Shown here: piece by piece, positions 8,746-16,259 of the stretch
Position numbering within the stretch: the stretch's first letter is position 1
How the letters are laid out: each line of letters begins with the position of its first letter
NCBI GenBank assembly: GCA_030694465.1
Contig: JAUXYJ010000074.1
Span: 1-64,000, forward strand
Source: Deltaproteobacteria bacterium
GTDB taxonomy: Bacteria > Myxococcota_A > Polyangia > Polyangiales > Ga0077539
DNA length: 64,000 bases
Direction: 5' to 3'
Notes under the pieces: generated by a model
Database searches by the model: none
What the model was told of the DNA's origin: nothing
The model's input: only the letters and a program-made list of their open reading frames with translations
Translations under genes and position numbers: made by a program

Positions 8746-9492
8746 TCACACTTCCATGGGGCCGTCGGCCTCGCCGCGGATAAACTGTCGCACGATGGGG
8801 TCTTGGGTTTGCTCGAGAAACTCTTGGGGTGTGCCGACCTTACGGAGCTTTCCTTTGTAGAGAAAAGCCACACGATCTGCGATGGCGAAGATACTCGCGA
8901 GGTCGTGAGACACCACGATCGACGTCACGCCGAGCTTGTCACTGAGCTCACGAATGAGCTTGTCGACACGTCGCGCGTTGACGGGATCGAGTGACGTCGT
9001 GGGCTCATCAAAGAGCACGTAGCGAGGGTCGACCGTGAGGGCGCGCGCGATCGCGACGCGCTTGCGCATCCCGTCTCCAAGCTCGGCGGGATAGCGCTCG
9101 GAGTACGCGTGCATGTGCACTTGCTCGAGCCGTCGGCGCGCCTCGTCGAGGGCGTCTTTAGGTGATAATCCCCTGTGTTTTCTCAGGGGGAGCGCGACGT
9201 TCTCAGCACACGTCATCGAGTCAAAGAGCGTCGCGTGCTGAAACACCATCGCGCAGAGCTTGCGCACTCGGTACAGCTGCGTCTCGGTGAGCTTGGCCAC
9301 GTCGTCGCCATCGAGAATGATCTCGCCATCGTCGGGCTTGATGAGCCCAATTAAGTGCTTGATCAGCACGCTCTTGCCCGCACCGGACGCGCCGATAATA
9401 AAGAACACCTCGCCGTCGTGAATGGTGAGGTCGACCCCATCCAACACGAGCTTTGGCCCAAACGCTTTGCGGATGTTCTTAAACTCGATCAT
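8746..9492 (-). CDS. mlaF: MlaF-like ABC transporter ATP-binding protein
   Basis: The 248-residue ATPase has Walker A GASGAGKS (about 34-41), a Q-loop at VFQHA, a signature region and Walker B YVLFDEPTTSLDP, then a switch His in VVSHD. It resembles MlaF, which powers phospholipid transport with an MCE protein and a permease. The signature motif is unusual: LGDGMRKR replaces the expected LSGGM-type sequence, so the usual Ser is Gly. The ATG overlaps the stop codon of the upstream dehydrogenase gene (ATGA), which suggests translational coupling. The mlaD-like gene follows. Confidence 0.93.
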   Translation of the reverse strand: MIEFKNIRKAFGPKLVLDGVDLTIHDGEVFFIIGASGAGKSVLIKHLIGLIKPDDGEIILDGDDVAKLTETQLYRVRKLCAMVFQHATLFDSMTCAENVALPLRKHRGLSPKDALDEARRRLEQVHMHAYSERYPAELGDGMRKRVAIARALTVDPRYVLFDEPTTSLDPVNARRVDKLIRELSDKLGVTSIVVSHDLASIFAIADRVAFLYKGKLRKVGTPQEFLEQTQDPIVRQFIRGEADGPMEV

Positions 9493-10451
9493 TCGGGCGC
9501 GACCAAGACCTTGAGCGTGCCCTTGCGGCCCGCGTGCGCGAGCGCTTCGAGGGCGTCGGACAATGGATAGCGCGCGGCGATGAGAGGCCTTGGGTCGATC
9601 GCTTTGCGCGCCATGGACGCGATGGCCTGCGCGAGATCTCCGCAGCGAGAGCCAGTGAGGGTGATCTCGTCGATGACCAATCGGTTGAGATCGATTGCCG
9701 CGGGTGTGTGCACGGTGGTCTTGAGGACGAGCACGCCGCGGGGGGCCGTCAGAGACAGGGCGAGCGCGAGTCCCTGGGGATTTCCGGTCGCTTCGACGAC
9801 GAGGTCCGCGCGGAGGGCGAGGGGATCTTGGATGTCACGTTCGAGCGCGGTCTCGCAGTGTGCGGCGGCGGCGATGGCGAGCTTGTGCGCGTGGCGACCC
9901 ACTACAAGCGTCGCGATGCCCGATGCGCGGAGGGCGAGGGCGCACAAGAGCCCGAGTTTTCCGTCTCCGACCACGAGGGCGCTCTGCGGGGTGTGTCCAG
10001 AGATGGCGTCGACGACGTGCAACGCGGCCGCGAGCGGCTCGGCAAACACGGCCTCTTCGTCGGTCACGCTGTCGGGGACCGCGACGAGGCATCGCTCGGG
10101 CAACACGAGGGATTCGGCCAGCGCGCCGTCACGTCCCACGATGCCCAGGACTGTACGCGTTGGGCAGTGGTGACCTCCGCGCGAGAGGCACTCGGCGCAC
10201 TGGCCACAGCCCGCGTTGATGTCCCCCACGACGCGCCGCCCGAGCCACTCGGGGCTGTCGCACGCGATCACCTCGCCGACGAATTCGTGGCCCAAAACCC
10301 CGCGATAGTTCATGTAGCCCTGCGCGAGCTGCAGGTCCGTGTCGCACACACCCGCGAGACGAACACGCACCCACGCCTCGCCCGGCGCGCGCGCGCTTGT
10401 GGGCCAATCCGAGCGCAGCGAAGGCGTCCCATCCAACACGAGCGCACGCAT
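9489..10451 (-). CDS. Zinc-dependent alcohol dehydrogenase family protein (MDR)
   Basis: The 320-residue protein belongs to the medium-chain dehydrogenases. It shows the catalytic-zinc Cys in GVCDTDLQL, the GHEFVGEV motif, four structural-zinc cysteines in GCGQCAECLSRGGHHCP, and a Rossmann segment VVGDGKLGLLCALAL. The family oxidises alcohols or polyols such as threonine or sorbitol; the substrate here is unknown. The ATG at 10451 is supported by the conserved MRALVLDG start; the frame is open 43 codons further upstream. Its start overlaps the upstream lipoprotein stop (TGATG) and its stop overlaps mlaF (ATGA), placing it in one operon with both. Confidence 0.9.
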   Translation of the reverse strand: MRALVLDGTPSLRSDWPTSARAPGEAWVRVRLAGVCDTDLQLAQGYMNYRGVLGHEFVGEVIACDSPEWLGRRVVGDINAGCGQCAECLSRGGHHCPTRTVLGIVGRDGALAESLVLPERCLVAVPDSVTDEEAVFAEPLAAALHVVDAISGHTPQSALVVGDGKLGLLCALALRASGIATLVVGRHAHKLAIAAAAHCETALERDIQDPLALRADLVVEATGNPQGLALALSLTAPRGVLVLKTTVHTPAAIDLNRLVIDEITLTGSRCGDLAQAIASMARKAIDPRPLIAARYPLSDALEALAHAGRKGTLKVLVAPE

Positions 10452-10798
10452 CAAGCGATGCCAAACTCGGGAGGAGGCAAGGGGCCCTCCATCACTTGGA
10501 CGCACTGGATTCTCGGTTGCCCGCTGCTGTCTTGGACGCAGTTGCAGTCCTGGAGGTTGGTGGGTGTTGCGAGGACACAAGGGTCCCCCTCGCGGGCTGG
10601 CGTGGTCGGGGGTGCGACGACGGGCTCGGTGGTCACGGTCCCTTGATTGGCAGTGTTTACGCTGGGCGATGTCGTGCTGCCGAGGGGGCCGGTGGTCGAG
10701 GTCGTGCGGCTCTCACACGCGGCGAGTGTGCTCGCGAGAGAGAGCGTCCCGAGGGCGAGCGTGCGCGTGACGCGCAGCCAGTGAGGTAGGGTCTGCAT
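10451..10798 (-). CDS. Small lipoprotein, tandem family member 1
   Basis: The 115-residue protein has a lipoprotein signal (TLSLASTLAAC, Cys28) and is almost identical over its first 32 residues to its two upstream neighbours. A Thr/Ser/Pro-rich linker is followed by a short Cys-containing segment (DPCVLATPTNLQDCNCVQ) and a C-terminal GPLPPPEFGIA. The middle part differs between siblings. No known domain is visible. It is co-directional with and overlaps the dehydrogenase gene by one base. Confidence 0.8.
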   Translation of the reverse strand: MQTLPHWLRVTRTLALGTLSLASTLAACESRTTSTTGPLGSTTSPSVNTANQGTVTTEPVVAPPTTPAREGDPCVLATPTNLQDCNCVQDSSGQPRIQCVQVMEGPLPPPEFGIA

Positions 10799-10831
10799 GG
10801 ATCGGAGGGTACACGGAGAGGCTCGTGTGAC

Positions 10832-11176
10832 CTACGCGATGCTGCGAAGCTCGGGCGGAAGCATCGGCCCTCCGATGGGTGTCAGGCATTGGATTCGGTA
10901 TCCGCCATTGCCATCTGCGACACACGGGCACGCGGTGGGCGTGGGGTTCGCAGGAGGCACGCAGAGGTCGCCCGAGCGAGGTGGCGTGCCAGGACCCACG
11001 GGCTCTGCGGGGGGAGTGCTCTGAGCGGTTGTGTTTTCGCTGGGCGATGTTGTGGTGCCCATGGCGGTTGCCGTTGCCGTCGTGCGGCTCTCACACGCGG
11101 CGAGCGTGCTCGCGAGAGAGAGTGTCCCGAGGGCGAGCGTGCGTGTGACGCGGAGCCAGTGCGGCAGGGTGTTCAT
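10832..11176 (-). CDS. Small lipoprotein, tandem family member 2
   Basis: The 114-residue sibling of the 10451-10798 gene has the same lipoprotein signal (Cys28) and a Thr/Pro-rich linker. A Cys-containing segment (DLCVPPANPTPTACPCVADG) and YRIQCL align with those in member 1, ending in GPMLPPELRSIA. The start is the ATG at 11176. It probably arose by local duplication with member 1, to which it is closest. Function unknown; expected location is the periplasmic face of a membrane. Confidence 0.8.
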   Translation of the reverse strand: MNTLPHWLRVTRTLALGTLSLASTLAACESRTTATATAMGTTTSPSENTTAQSTPPAEPVGPGTPPRSGDLCVPPANPTPTACPCVADGNGGYRIQCLTPIGGPMLPPELRSIA

Positions 11177-11237
11177 GGCCGCGAAGGGTACACGACAACG
11201 GGGGACCTTAGGTGCCGTCGGCAGCTGCGCACATGGG

Positions 11238-11552
11238 CTAAGCGTTGGCGAGGTCAGGTGGCGGCAGCGGGCCGATCATGCGGTCCTCGCGCGGTCTGAC
11301 GCCTCGATTGACGAGGGCTCCGGCGTCGGGTGGAGGCTCATCGTTGGGGTCTTCGGGCGGGTCTTCGGGCGGGGTTTGCGGGGCCTGTTGCTGGACGACA
11401 GGAGGGCGGTTCGGTGGGGGGATGGGCTGGCTGTAGATGCCCGCGGTCGACGTGCTCGTGCGGCTCTCGCATGCGGCCAGCGTGCTCGCGAGAGAGAGCG
11501 TCCCGAGGGCGAGCGTGCGCGTGACGCGCAGCCAGTGTGGCAGGGTGTTCAT
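11238..11552 (-). CDS. Small lipoprotein, tandem family member 3
   Basis: The 104-residue protein shares the start MNTLPHWLRVTRTLALGT and the lipobox of members 1 and 2 but lacks their Cys-containing segment. Its body is Pro/Asp-rich (PPEDPPEDPNDEPPPDAG), and it ends in GPLPPPDLANA, again close to the sibling tails. I take the ATG at 11552; an ATG five codons upstream is possible but breaks the similarity. It is the first of the three in transcription order. Confidence 0.75.
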   Translation of the reverse strand: MNTLPHWLRVTRTLALGTLSLASTLAACESRTSTSTAGIYSQPIPPPNRPPVVQQQAPQTPPEDPPEDPNDEPPPDAGALVNRGVRPREDRMIGPLPPPDLANA

Positions 11553-11641
11553 GCGCACAGAATACACCGCGCGGAGTGAGAGATCTTACGTACGGTGATG
11601 CGCTGCGGATTGCTGCGAATTGCTGCGAATTCGCTCGCAGA

Positions 11642-12388
11642 TTAGCGTTCGCTCGGAGGCTCTTCGCTGGGGCGGTGCGCGCGATCAAGCTGGTGGAGGT
11701 CGTGGCGGAGTGCGCCCCAGTTCCAGCCGTCGACGGCGAGGAGGGCTAGGCCCTGGACGAAGATCGACAGGCCCATTCCTGCGAGTGAGACGTTGCGCGT
11801 CTCGGGGCGGTCGCCCATGTGCCACATCAAGGCCCCCGTCGCGACGTAGGCGACATCGAGCCCACACATCAGGGCAAAGACCGAGGCATCTCCGTGCAGC
11901 CTCTCGCGCAGCTCAAAGTACGCGCGCTCGTGCTCGTCCCCACGGAGGGTGGTCCAACGAGAGGCCCTTGCGCGCTCTCTCGGCATGCGCAACACCCAGG
12001 GAATCGCCAGGGCAAAGTTAACAGCGCCCCACGCCGCGGTCATGGCTCCGTAGTTCGCTACGCGCTCGTCCGCGCGCCGTGGATCCAAGAGCCAAGGCAG
12101 CGCAAAGCCCGCGCCCTCGACCATGTTCGCGGTGCCCCACGCGAAGAGTGTCCAGGCACGCACGGATTCACGCGCGATGCGCTGCTGGTCTGCTGTGACC
12201 AACCGTGCGGCCCACCGTGGGATCTCTCCGCGCGCGAGCTGGGTCTCTACAGGCTCGGTGGCCGACGTGTACGCCGCAGGCGCGAGCACATCGGTCGGAG
12301 CTGCGCTCTGGGCCAGGGCAGCAGGAGCGATCAAAGCCATCGTCGTGCCTACCAGCAGCGCGGTGGTCTTCGCGGGCGCGAGGTTCAC
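11642..12388 (-). CDS. Exported membrane protein of unknown function
   Basis: With the GTG at 12388 the protein has 248 residues and begins with a signal peptide (ALLVGTTMALIAPAALA). Several hydrophobic helices follow, around AWTLFAWGTANMVEGAG, AMTAAWGAVNFALAIPWV, VFALMCGLDVAYVATGAL and SIFVQGLALLAVDGW, giving about four membrane segments, and a charged C-terminus. An upstream ATG would put an unlikely Cys/Arg-rich stretch in front of the signal. No family recognised. It is divergent from the MerR gene and may be its target. Confidence 0.7.
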   Translation of the reverse strand: MNLAPAKTTALLVGTTMALIAPAALAQSAAPTDVLAPAAYTSATEPVETQLARGEIPRWAARLVTADQQRIARESVRAWTLFAWGTANMVEGAGFALPWLLDPRRADERVANYGAMTAAWGAVNFALAIPWVLRMPRERARASRWTTLRGDEHERAYFELRERLHGDASVFALMCGLDVAYVATGALMWHMGDRPETRNVSLAGMGLSIFVQGLALLAVDGWNWGALRHDLHQLDRAHRPSEEPPSER

Positions 12389-12439
12389 GGCGCAGACACA
12401 GCCACGAGGCGCCCTCGCTGTCCACTGTCTTTGTCTTCG

Positions 12440-12498
12440 GAAAGTGCTGCAACAACACGACACTTTCACAGAAATGAAGATGTCTACTTGACACTTTC
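12440..12498. promoter_or_regulatory. CACTTTC repeat cluster between divergent genes
   Basis: Three copies of CACTTTC lie between the membrane-protein gene and the MerR gene: GAAAGTG (inverted) at 12440-12446, CACTTTC at 12461-12467 and at 12492-12498. The two direct copies extend to GACACTTTC and are spaced 31 bp, about three helical turns. This fits binding of a dimeric regulator, plausibly the adjacent MerR protein acting on its own promoter. Confidence 0.4.
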
Positions 12499-12535
12499 TG
12501 TGTAACGTTTAGAGTCTCGGTGACAGACAGGACGG

Positions 12536-13033
12536 ATGAGAGTCATGGAGCGAACCTACAAACTGGATGAGCTGGCCGAAGCCGCGGACGTGACCGTCCG
12601 GACGGTCCGGTACTATGTGCAGCGCGGGTTGCTCGCGGCCCCGGTCTTTCGCGGGCGAGACACCTCGTATGGCGAGGGGCACCTGTGGCGACTGAAGCTC
12701 ATCAAGCATCTGCAAGAGGAGCGGTTTATGCCTCTGGATGCGATCGAGTCTGAGCTCATTGGGCGCACAGACCAAGAGGTCTATGCGTGGCTAGAGCGTG
12801 AAAAACACGCCAAAAGTCGCCCGATCACACCGATCACACCGGTCGCGCCAGGGACGCCGCATCACGGTGGTCCCTATCGTGCTCCTGCGGTGATCGTTGG
12901 GGGCGGCCCAGCCGCGCCGCGCTGGGTTCGGATCGTACTGCAAGACGGCGTCGAAGTGCATGTGCGAGAAGACACCGGGGTGGACCCCGAGGCGCTCGCG
13001 CGGCGGATGCGCGAGGCGTTGGCACTGCGGTGA
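12536..13033 (+). CDS. MerR family transcriptional regulator
   Basis: The 165-residue protein carries an N-terminal winged-helix MerR domain: YKLDELAEAADVTVRTVRYY then QRGLLAAP, GRDTSYGEGHLWRLKLIKHL. The central part (about 85-125) is a Pro/Gly-rich linker, and the C-terminus (WVRIVLQDGVEVHVRED) looks like a small sensing or oligomerisation element rather than a metal-binding loop. No Cys pair for metal sensing is seen. Start could be the ATG at 12536 or 12545. It precedes the VIT/vWA gene, so both may form an operon, and it faces a divergent membrane-protein gene across a repeat-rich promoter region. Confidence 0.9.
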   Translation: MRVMERTYKLDELAEAADVTVRTVRYYVQRGLLAAPVFRGRDTSYGEGHLWRLKLIKHLQEERFMPLDAIESELIGRTDQEVYAWLEREKHAKSRPITPITPVAPGTPHHGGPYRAPAVIVGGGPAAPRWVRIVLQDGVEVHVREDTGVDPEALARRMREALALR

Positions 13034-13102
13034 GCGCAGGGCGTTGGAGAGTCAACGGGGGACATGGTCGCAGAGCACAAACAAGACAGTGAGGGTGTTA
13101 AG

Positions 13103-15712
13103 ATGAAGTGGAGCGAAGACGCAGGCGGAATGTTTACGCAAGCCGGAGAGCGCGTACCGCTTGAGGGCGTGGCGATCGAGGGCGAGGTGCTGGGCGGGCA
13201 TGCCCATGTGCGTGTGCGCCAGACCTATCGCAACCGAGAGGCGCGCGCGGTCGAGAGTGTGTACACGTTTCCGTTGCCCGCGGATGCGACGCTGGCGGGC
13301 TTTCGGATGACGTGTGGCGGGCGCGTGGTCGAGGGCATCGTGCAAGAGCGCGAGCAGGCGTTTCGCACGTACGACGACGCGATTGTCTCTGGCCACGGCG
13401 CGGCGCTCTTAGAGCAAGACCGCAAGAACGTGTTTACCGCGTCGGTGGGCAACCTATTGCCTCTCGAAGAGACCATTGTCGAGGTCGAGTATGTGCAACG
13501 TCTGTCACTCGACGAAGGCTCACTTCGCGTGATGATTCCCACGTTGGTCGCGCCTCGATACATCCCCGGACAGGCCCAGGCCACCCGCAGCGCGCACGGT
13601 CACGCAGAGCCCACCGCCACGGTGCCCGACGCCGACCGCATCACGCCCAAGATCGGCCCCGTGAGCTACGCGGTCACGTTGGATCTCTTGCTTGATCTCG
13701 GTCGCGCGGTGCTTGTGTCTTCGCCCTCGCACGCGGTGATTTCGCACGCTGAAGGACAGGGGCGCACGCGCGTGTCGTTTGCTGCTGCGCAAGAGGCGCT
13801 CGATCGCGACATCGTGCTTGATGTTCGTGGCGCGGGGAGCGAGCAATTGAGCGCGGTGTGCGTGCACAAACGCGCGGAGAGTGACGGCTATCTCGCGTTG
13901 TCGGTGCTGCCGGATTTGCTCGCGCTCTCGAACAAATTGCAGCCACAAGACGTGACCTTTGTGATCGACGTCTCGGGCTCGATGCAGGGCGAATCGCTTG
14001 CGCAAGCGCAGGCCGCGCTGCGGCTGTGTCTGCGTCATTTGCGCGAGAGCGACCGGTTTAACATCTTGGCGTTCTCGACGACGTTCACCGCGCTGGCGGG
14101 GTCGGGGCTCGCGTTTACGCAGCAAAATCTCGAGCGCGCAGACGTCTGGGTCTCACGCTTGGTCGCCTCGGGCGGGACCGAAATGCTCGCGCCCCTTGAG
14201 CACGCCGTGCGCGCTTCTCCGTCGGGGATCATCGTGCTCTTGACCGACGGGCAAGTAGGCAATGAGCAACAGATTCTCGAGTCCGTGCTCAAGCTACGCG
14301 CGCAGGCTCGGGTGTACTCGTTTGGCATCGGGACCAACGTGTCCGACCAGCTCTTGCGGGACTTGGCGCGAGAGACCCGAGGCGCGGTCGAGTTTGTGCA
14401 CCCTGGTGAGCGCATCGAGAGCAAAGTTGTGGCGCAATTTGCACGCGCTTTGGCGCCTCGTGTGGAGGATCTCTCGTTGCGTTTTGAGGGTGTGGATGTG
14501 GTGGACATGGCGCCAGGCGAGCTCCCGGCGTTGGTCGATGCGGAGCCGTGGGTGGTCTATGGGCGCTACGAGCGTGGCGGCGAGGGGCGCGCAGTGGTCA
14601 CGGGGCGCGTGGGGGCGGTGCCGTTTGAGCTTCGGGTTCCGCTGTCGCTCGCTGAGCAAAACGAGCGGCCTTCGGTGGCTAAATTGTGGGCGACAGAGCG
14701 CATCGCGGACTTTGAGCGGCAGAAGCTCGAGGGCCGTCGTGCGGACGCCATGCGCGCGCGGATCATCGCGCTCTCGACCGAGCACGGGGTCTCGTCGCAG
14801 TACACGAGCTTTGTCGTGGTCGAGCGGCGCAGCGGCGATCGTCGGGCGCAGGGCGGCGCCGGAGACACACGCGTGGTCCCTGTAAATGCGCCCGCTGGTT
14901 GGGCATCGCACGGAGGCGTCAAGCGCGAGGCTGAAGTGATGTTTGGTGGGCTTGGGCCGCCTGCTTTGCAGGGTGCGCCGATGAAGAAATCTGCGCCCAG
15001 GGGGGGCGCGATGGGCCCGCCACCTCCTCCATCACCTGCTTCACCGGCGTCGTATGGTGCCCCGATGGGTGCGCCGCCGGGAGGCCCGCCGCCCGCCCCG
15101 ATGGCGCCCTCTCCGGCGCGCGCGCAGCGCATGGTCCCAGCGGCTCCGCCTGCGTTTTTCGAAGAGAAATCACGCGCTGCATCGTCTGAGAGCGCGAAGG
15201 CCAAAGAGTCCGGGTCTCTGCTCTCGCGTGCGAAGGGCTGGCTCGGTCTGGGTGCGAGCGAAGCAGACGACGCGCCGATGGATGCTGAGGAGTCTCTGGC
15301 TTCGTTTTCTGGGACTGCATCACGTGACGAGTCGCCGCGTGCGCGGACGCCTGAGGGCGCCGTGCAAGCGCAGCTGGCGTCAGGGCTGTGGGACGACGCG
15401 AGCACTGAAGCGGCGCTTCGGCACAACGCGCTGACGCTGTGGGCGCTCGTCGAGCAGGGCGTAGACAGCACGCACGCGATGTACGGAACCCCTGTGAAAA
15501 AAGCGGTCGAAGCGATCTTGTTGTTGCTCGATCGGGTGGGCTTTGTGCCCGATTCGCTTCGCGCGATGGTGTTAGCGGTCGCGTGGCTCGCGAGCTCAGG
15601 GCGTCGCACACGAGGCAGCATCGAGACGCGCGCTGCGGGGGTGTCTGAGCTCTCGCTCGGCGATGAGCGGGAGGTGCGCGCGTGGCTCGTGGACGCGGTG
15701 AAGAACAGCTAA
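13103..15712 (+). CDS. VIT and vWA domain protein
   Basis: This 869-residue protein has an N-terminal VIT domain (about residues 15-130; VYTFPLPADATLAGF and IVQEREQAFRTYDDA are typical) and a von Willebrand A domain starting near residue 285 with the MIDAS motif DVSGSM. A Pro/Gly-rich low-complexity stretch spans about 620-700, and a helical C-terminus follows. There is no signal peptide. Inter-alpha-trypsin-inhibitor-like proteins of this kind in bacteria are poorly understood and may bind partner proteins through the metal site. I prefer the ATG at 13103 (GAGGG 8 bases upstream); an ATG at 13064 is possible. It follows the MerR gene closely. Confidence 0.88.
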   Translation: MKWSEDAGGMFTQAGERVPLEGVAIEGEVLGGHAHVRVRQTYRNREARAVESVYTFPLPADATLAGFRMTCGGRVVEGIVQEREQAFRTYDDAIVSGHGAALLEQDRKNVFTASVGNLLPLEETIVEVEYVQRLSLDEGSLRVMIPTLVAPRYIPGQAQATRSAHGHAEPTATVPDADRITPKIGPVSYAVTLDLLLDLGRAVLVSSPSHAVISHAEGQGRTRVSFAAAQEALDRDIVLDVRGAGSEQLSAVCVHKRAESDGYLALSVLPDLLALSNKLQPQDVTFVIDVSGSMQGESLAQAQAALRLCLRHLRESDRFNILAFSTTFTALAGSGLAFTQQNLERADVWVSRLVASGGTEMLAPLEHAVRASPSGIIVLLTDGQVGNEQQILESVLKLRAQARVYSFGIGTNVSDQLLRDLARETRGAVEFVHPGERIESKVVAQFARALAPRVEDLSLRFEGVDVVDMAPGELPALVDAEPWVVYGRYERGGEGRAVVTGRVGAVPFELRVPLSLAEQNERPSVAKLWATERIADFERQKLEGRRADAMRARIIALSTEHGVSSQYTSFVVVERRSGDRRAQGGAGDTRVVPVNAPAGWASHGGVKREAEVMFGGLGPPALQGAPMKKSAPRGGAMGPPPPPSPASPASYGAPMGAPPGGPPPAPMAPSPARAQRMVPAAPPAFFEEKSRAASSESAKAKESGSLLSRAKGWLGLGASEADDAPMDAEESLASFSGTASRDESPRARTPEGAVQAQLASGLWDDASTEAALRHNALTLWALVEQGVDSTHAMYGTPVKKAVEAILLLLDRVGFVPDSLRAMVLAVAWLASSGRRTRGSIETRAAGVSELSLGDEREVRAWLVDAVKNS

Positions 15713-15820
15713 GCCGGCGGCCCGCGCCGTGCATGCGCTCTTGCTGCGAATCACGTAGCGCTCGCGCTGGCATCAATGCCTGACGAGCGCTGGGATTTTG
15801 CACACAGAAGAGAGATCAAC

Positions 15821-16129
15821 ATGTTCAAGTTCAACATCCTCCGCGCGCGCCTCGGGCTCGCTGCGGCCACGCTCTCACTCGCTGCACTGCTCAGCGGGTG
15901 TGGCGCCATTGACAACGCGTTTGACTGCAACGCCGTGTGCAATCGCTATCGAGATTGTGTCGACACCTCGTACGATGCTGCCGCGTGCCGAGGCCGCTGC
16001 GATACGCTGGGCAACGGCTCGGCGGATGGTCGCAGCAGGGTGAACCGCTGCCAAGCTTGCCTCGCCGGGATGTCCTGTGCGGCCTCTGCGTTTCAATGCT
16101 CGGCGCAGTGTGCGTCGATCGTGCCGTAG
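15821..16129 (+). CDS. Cys-rich lipoprotein
   Basis: The 102-residue protein starts with a lipoprotein signal (LAALLSGC, Cys27) and then carries nine further cysteines in a pattern CxxxC-x5-C-x10-C-x3-C...CxxC-x4-C-x7-C-x3-C. The same spacing style occurs twice in the candidate selenoprotein at 42702, so this looks like a small secreted disulfide module. The start is the ATG at 15821 with AGAGAGATC upstream. Function unknown. Confidence 0.75.
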   Translation: MFKFNILRARLGLAAATLSLAALLSGCGAIDNAFDCNAVCNRYRDCVDTSYDAAACRGRCDTLGNGSADGRSRVNRCQACLAGMSCAASAFQCSAQCASIVP

Positions 16130-16139
16130 CGATTGAAGC

Positions 16140-16220
16140 GGGGGGGGCGCGGGGGGGAAGGAGGCGCTCGATCGGTTTTACGAGCTCGTCCACAAACAGG
16201 CGCCGCTCGTAGAGCACCAT
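16140..16220 (-). pseudogene. Possible transposase 5' fragment
   Basis: A minus-strand frame from an ATG at 16220 reads VLYERRLFVDELVKPIERLL followed by PP, reminiscent of the DExW...IEPLLPP start of IS5-type transposases. It dissolves into G/C homopolymer runs and then lies antisense to the Cys-rich lipoprotein. If real, it is a stump of about 25 codons. Chance resemblance is a serious alternative. Confidence 0.2.
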
Positions 16221-16259
16221 CGGTCCCGCCCCCCGGCGTGGCGCGACGGCGCTGCGGGC

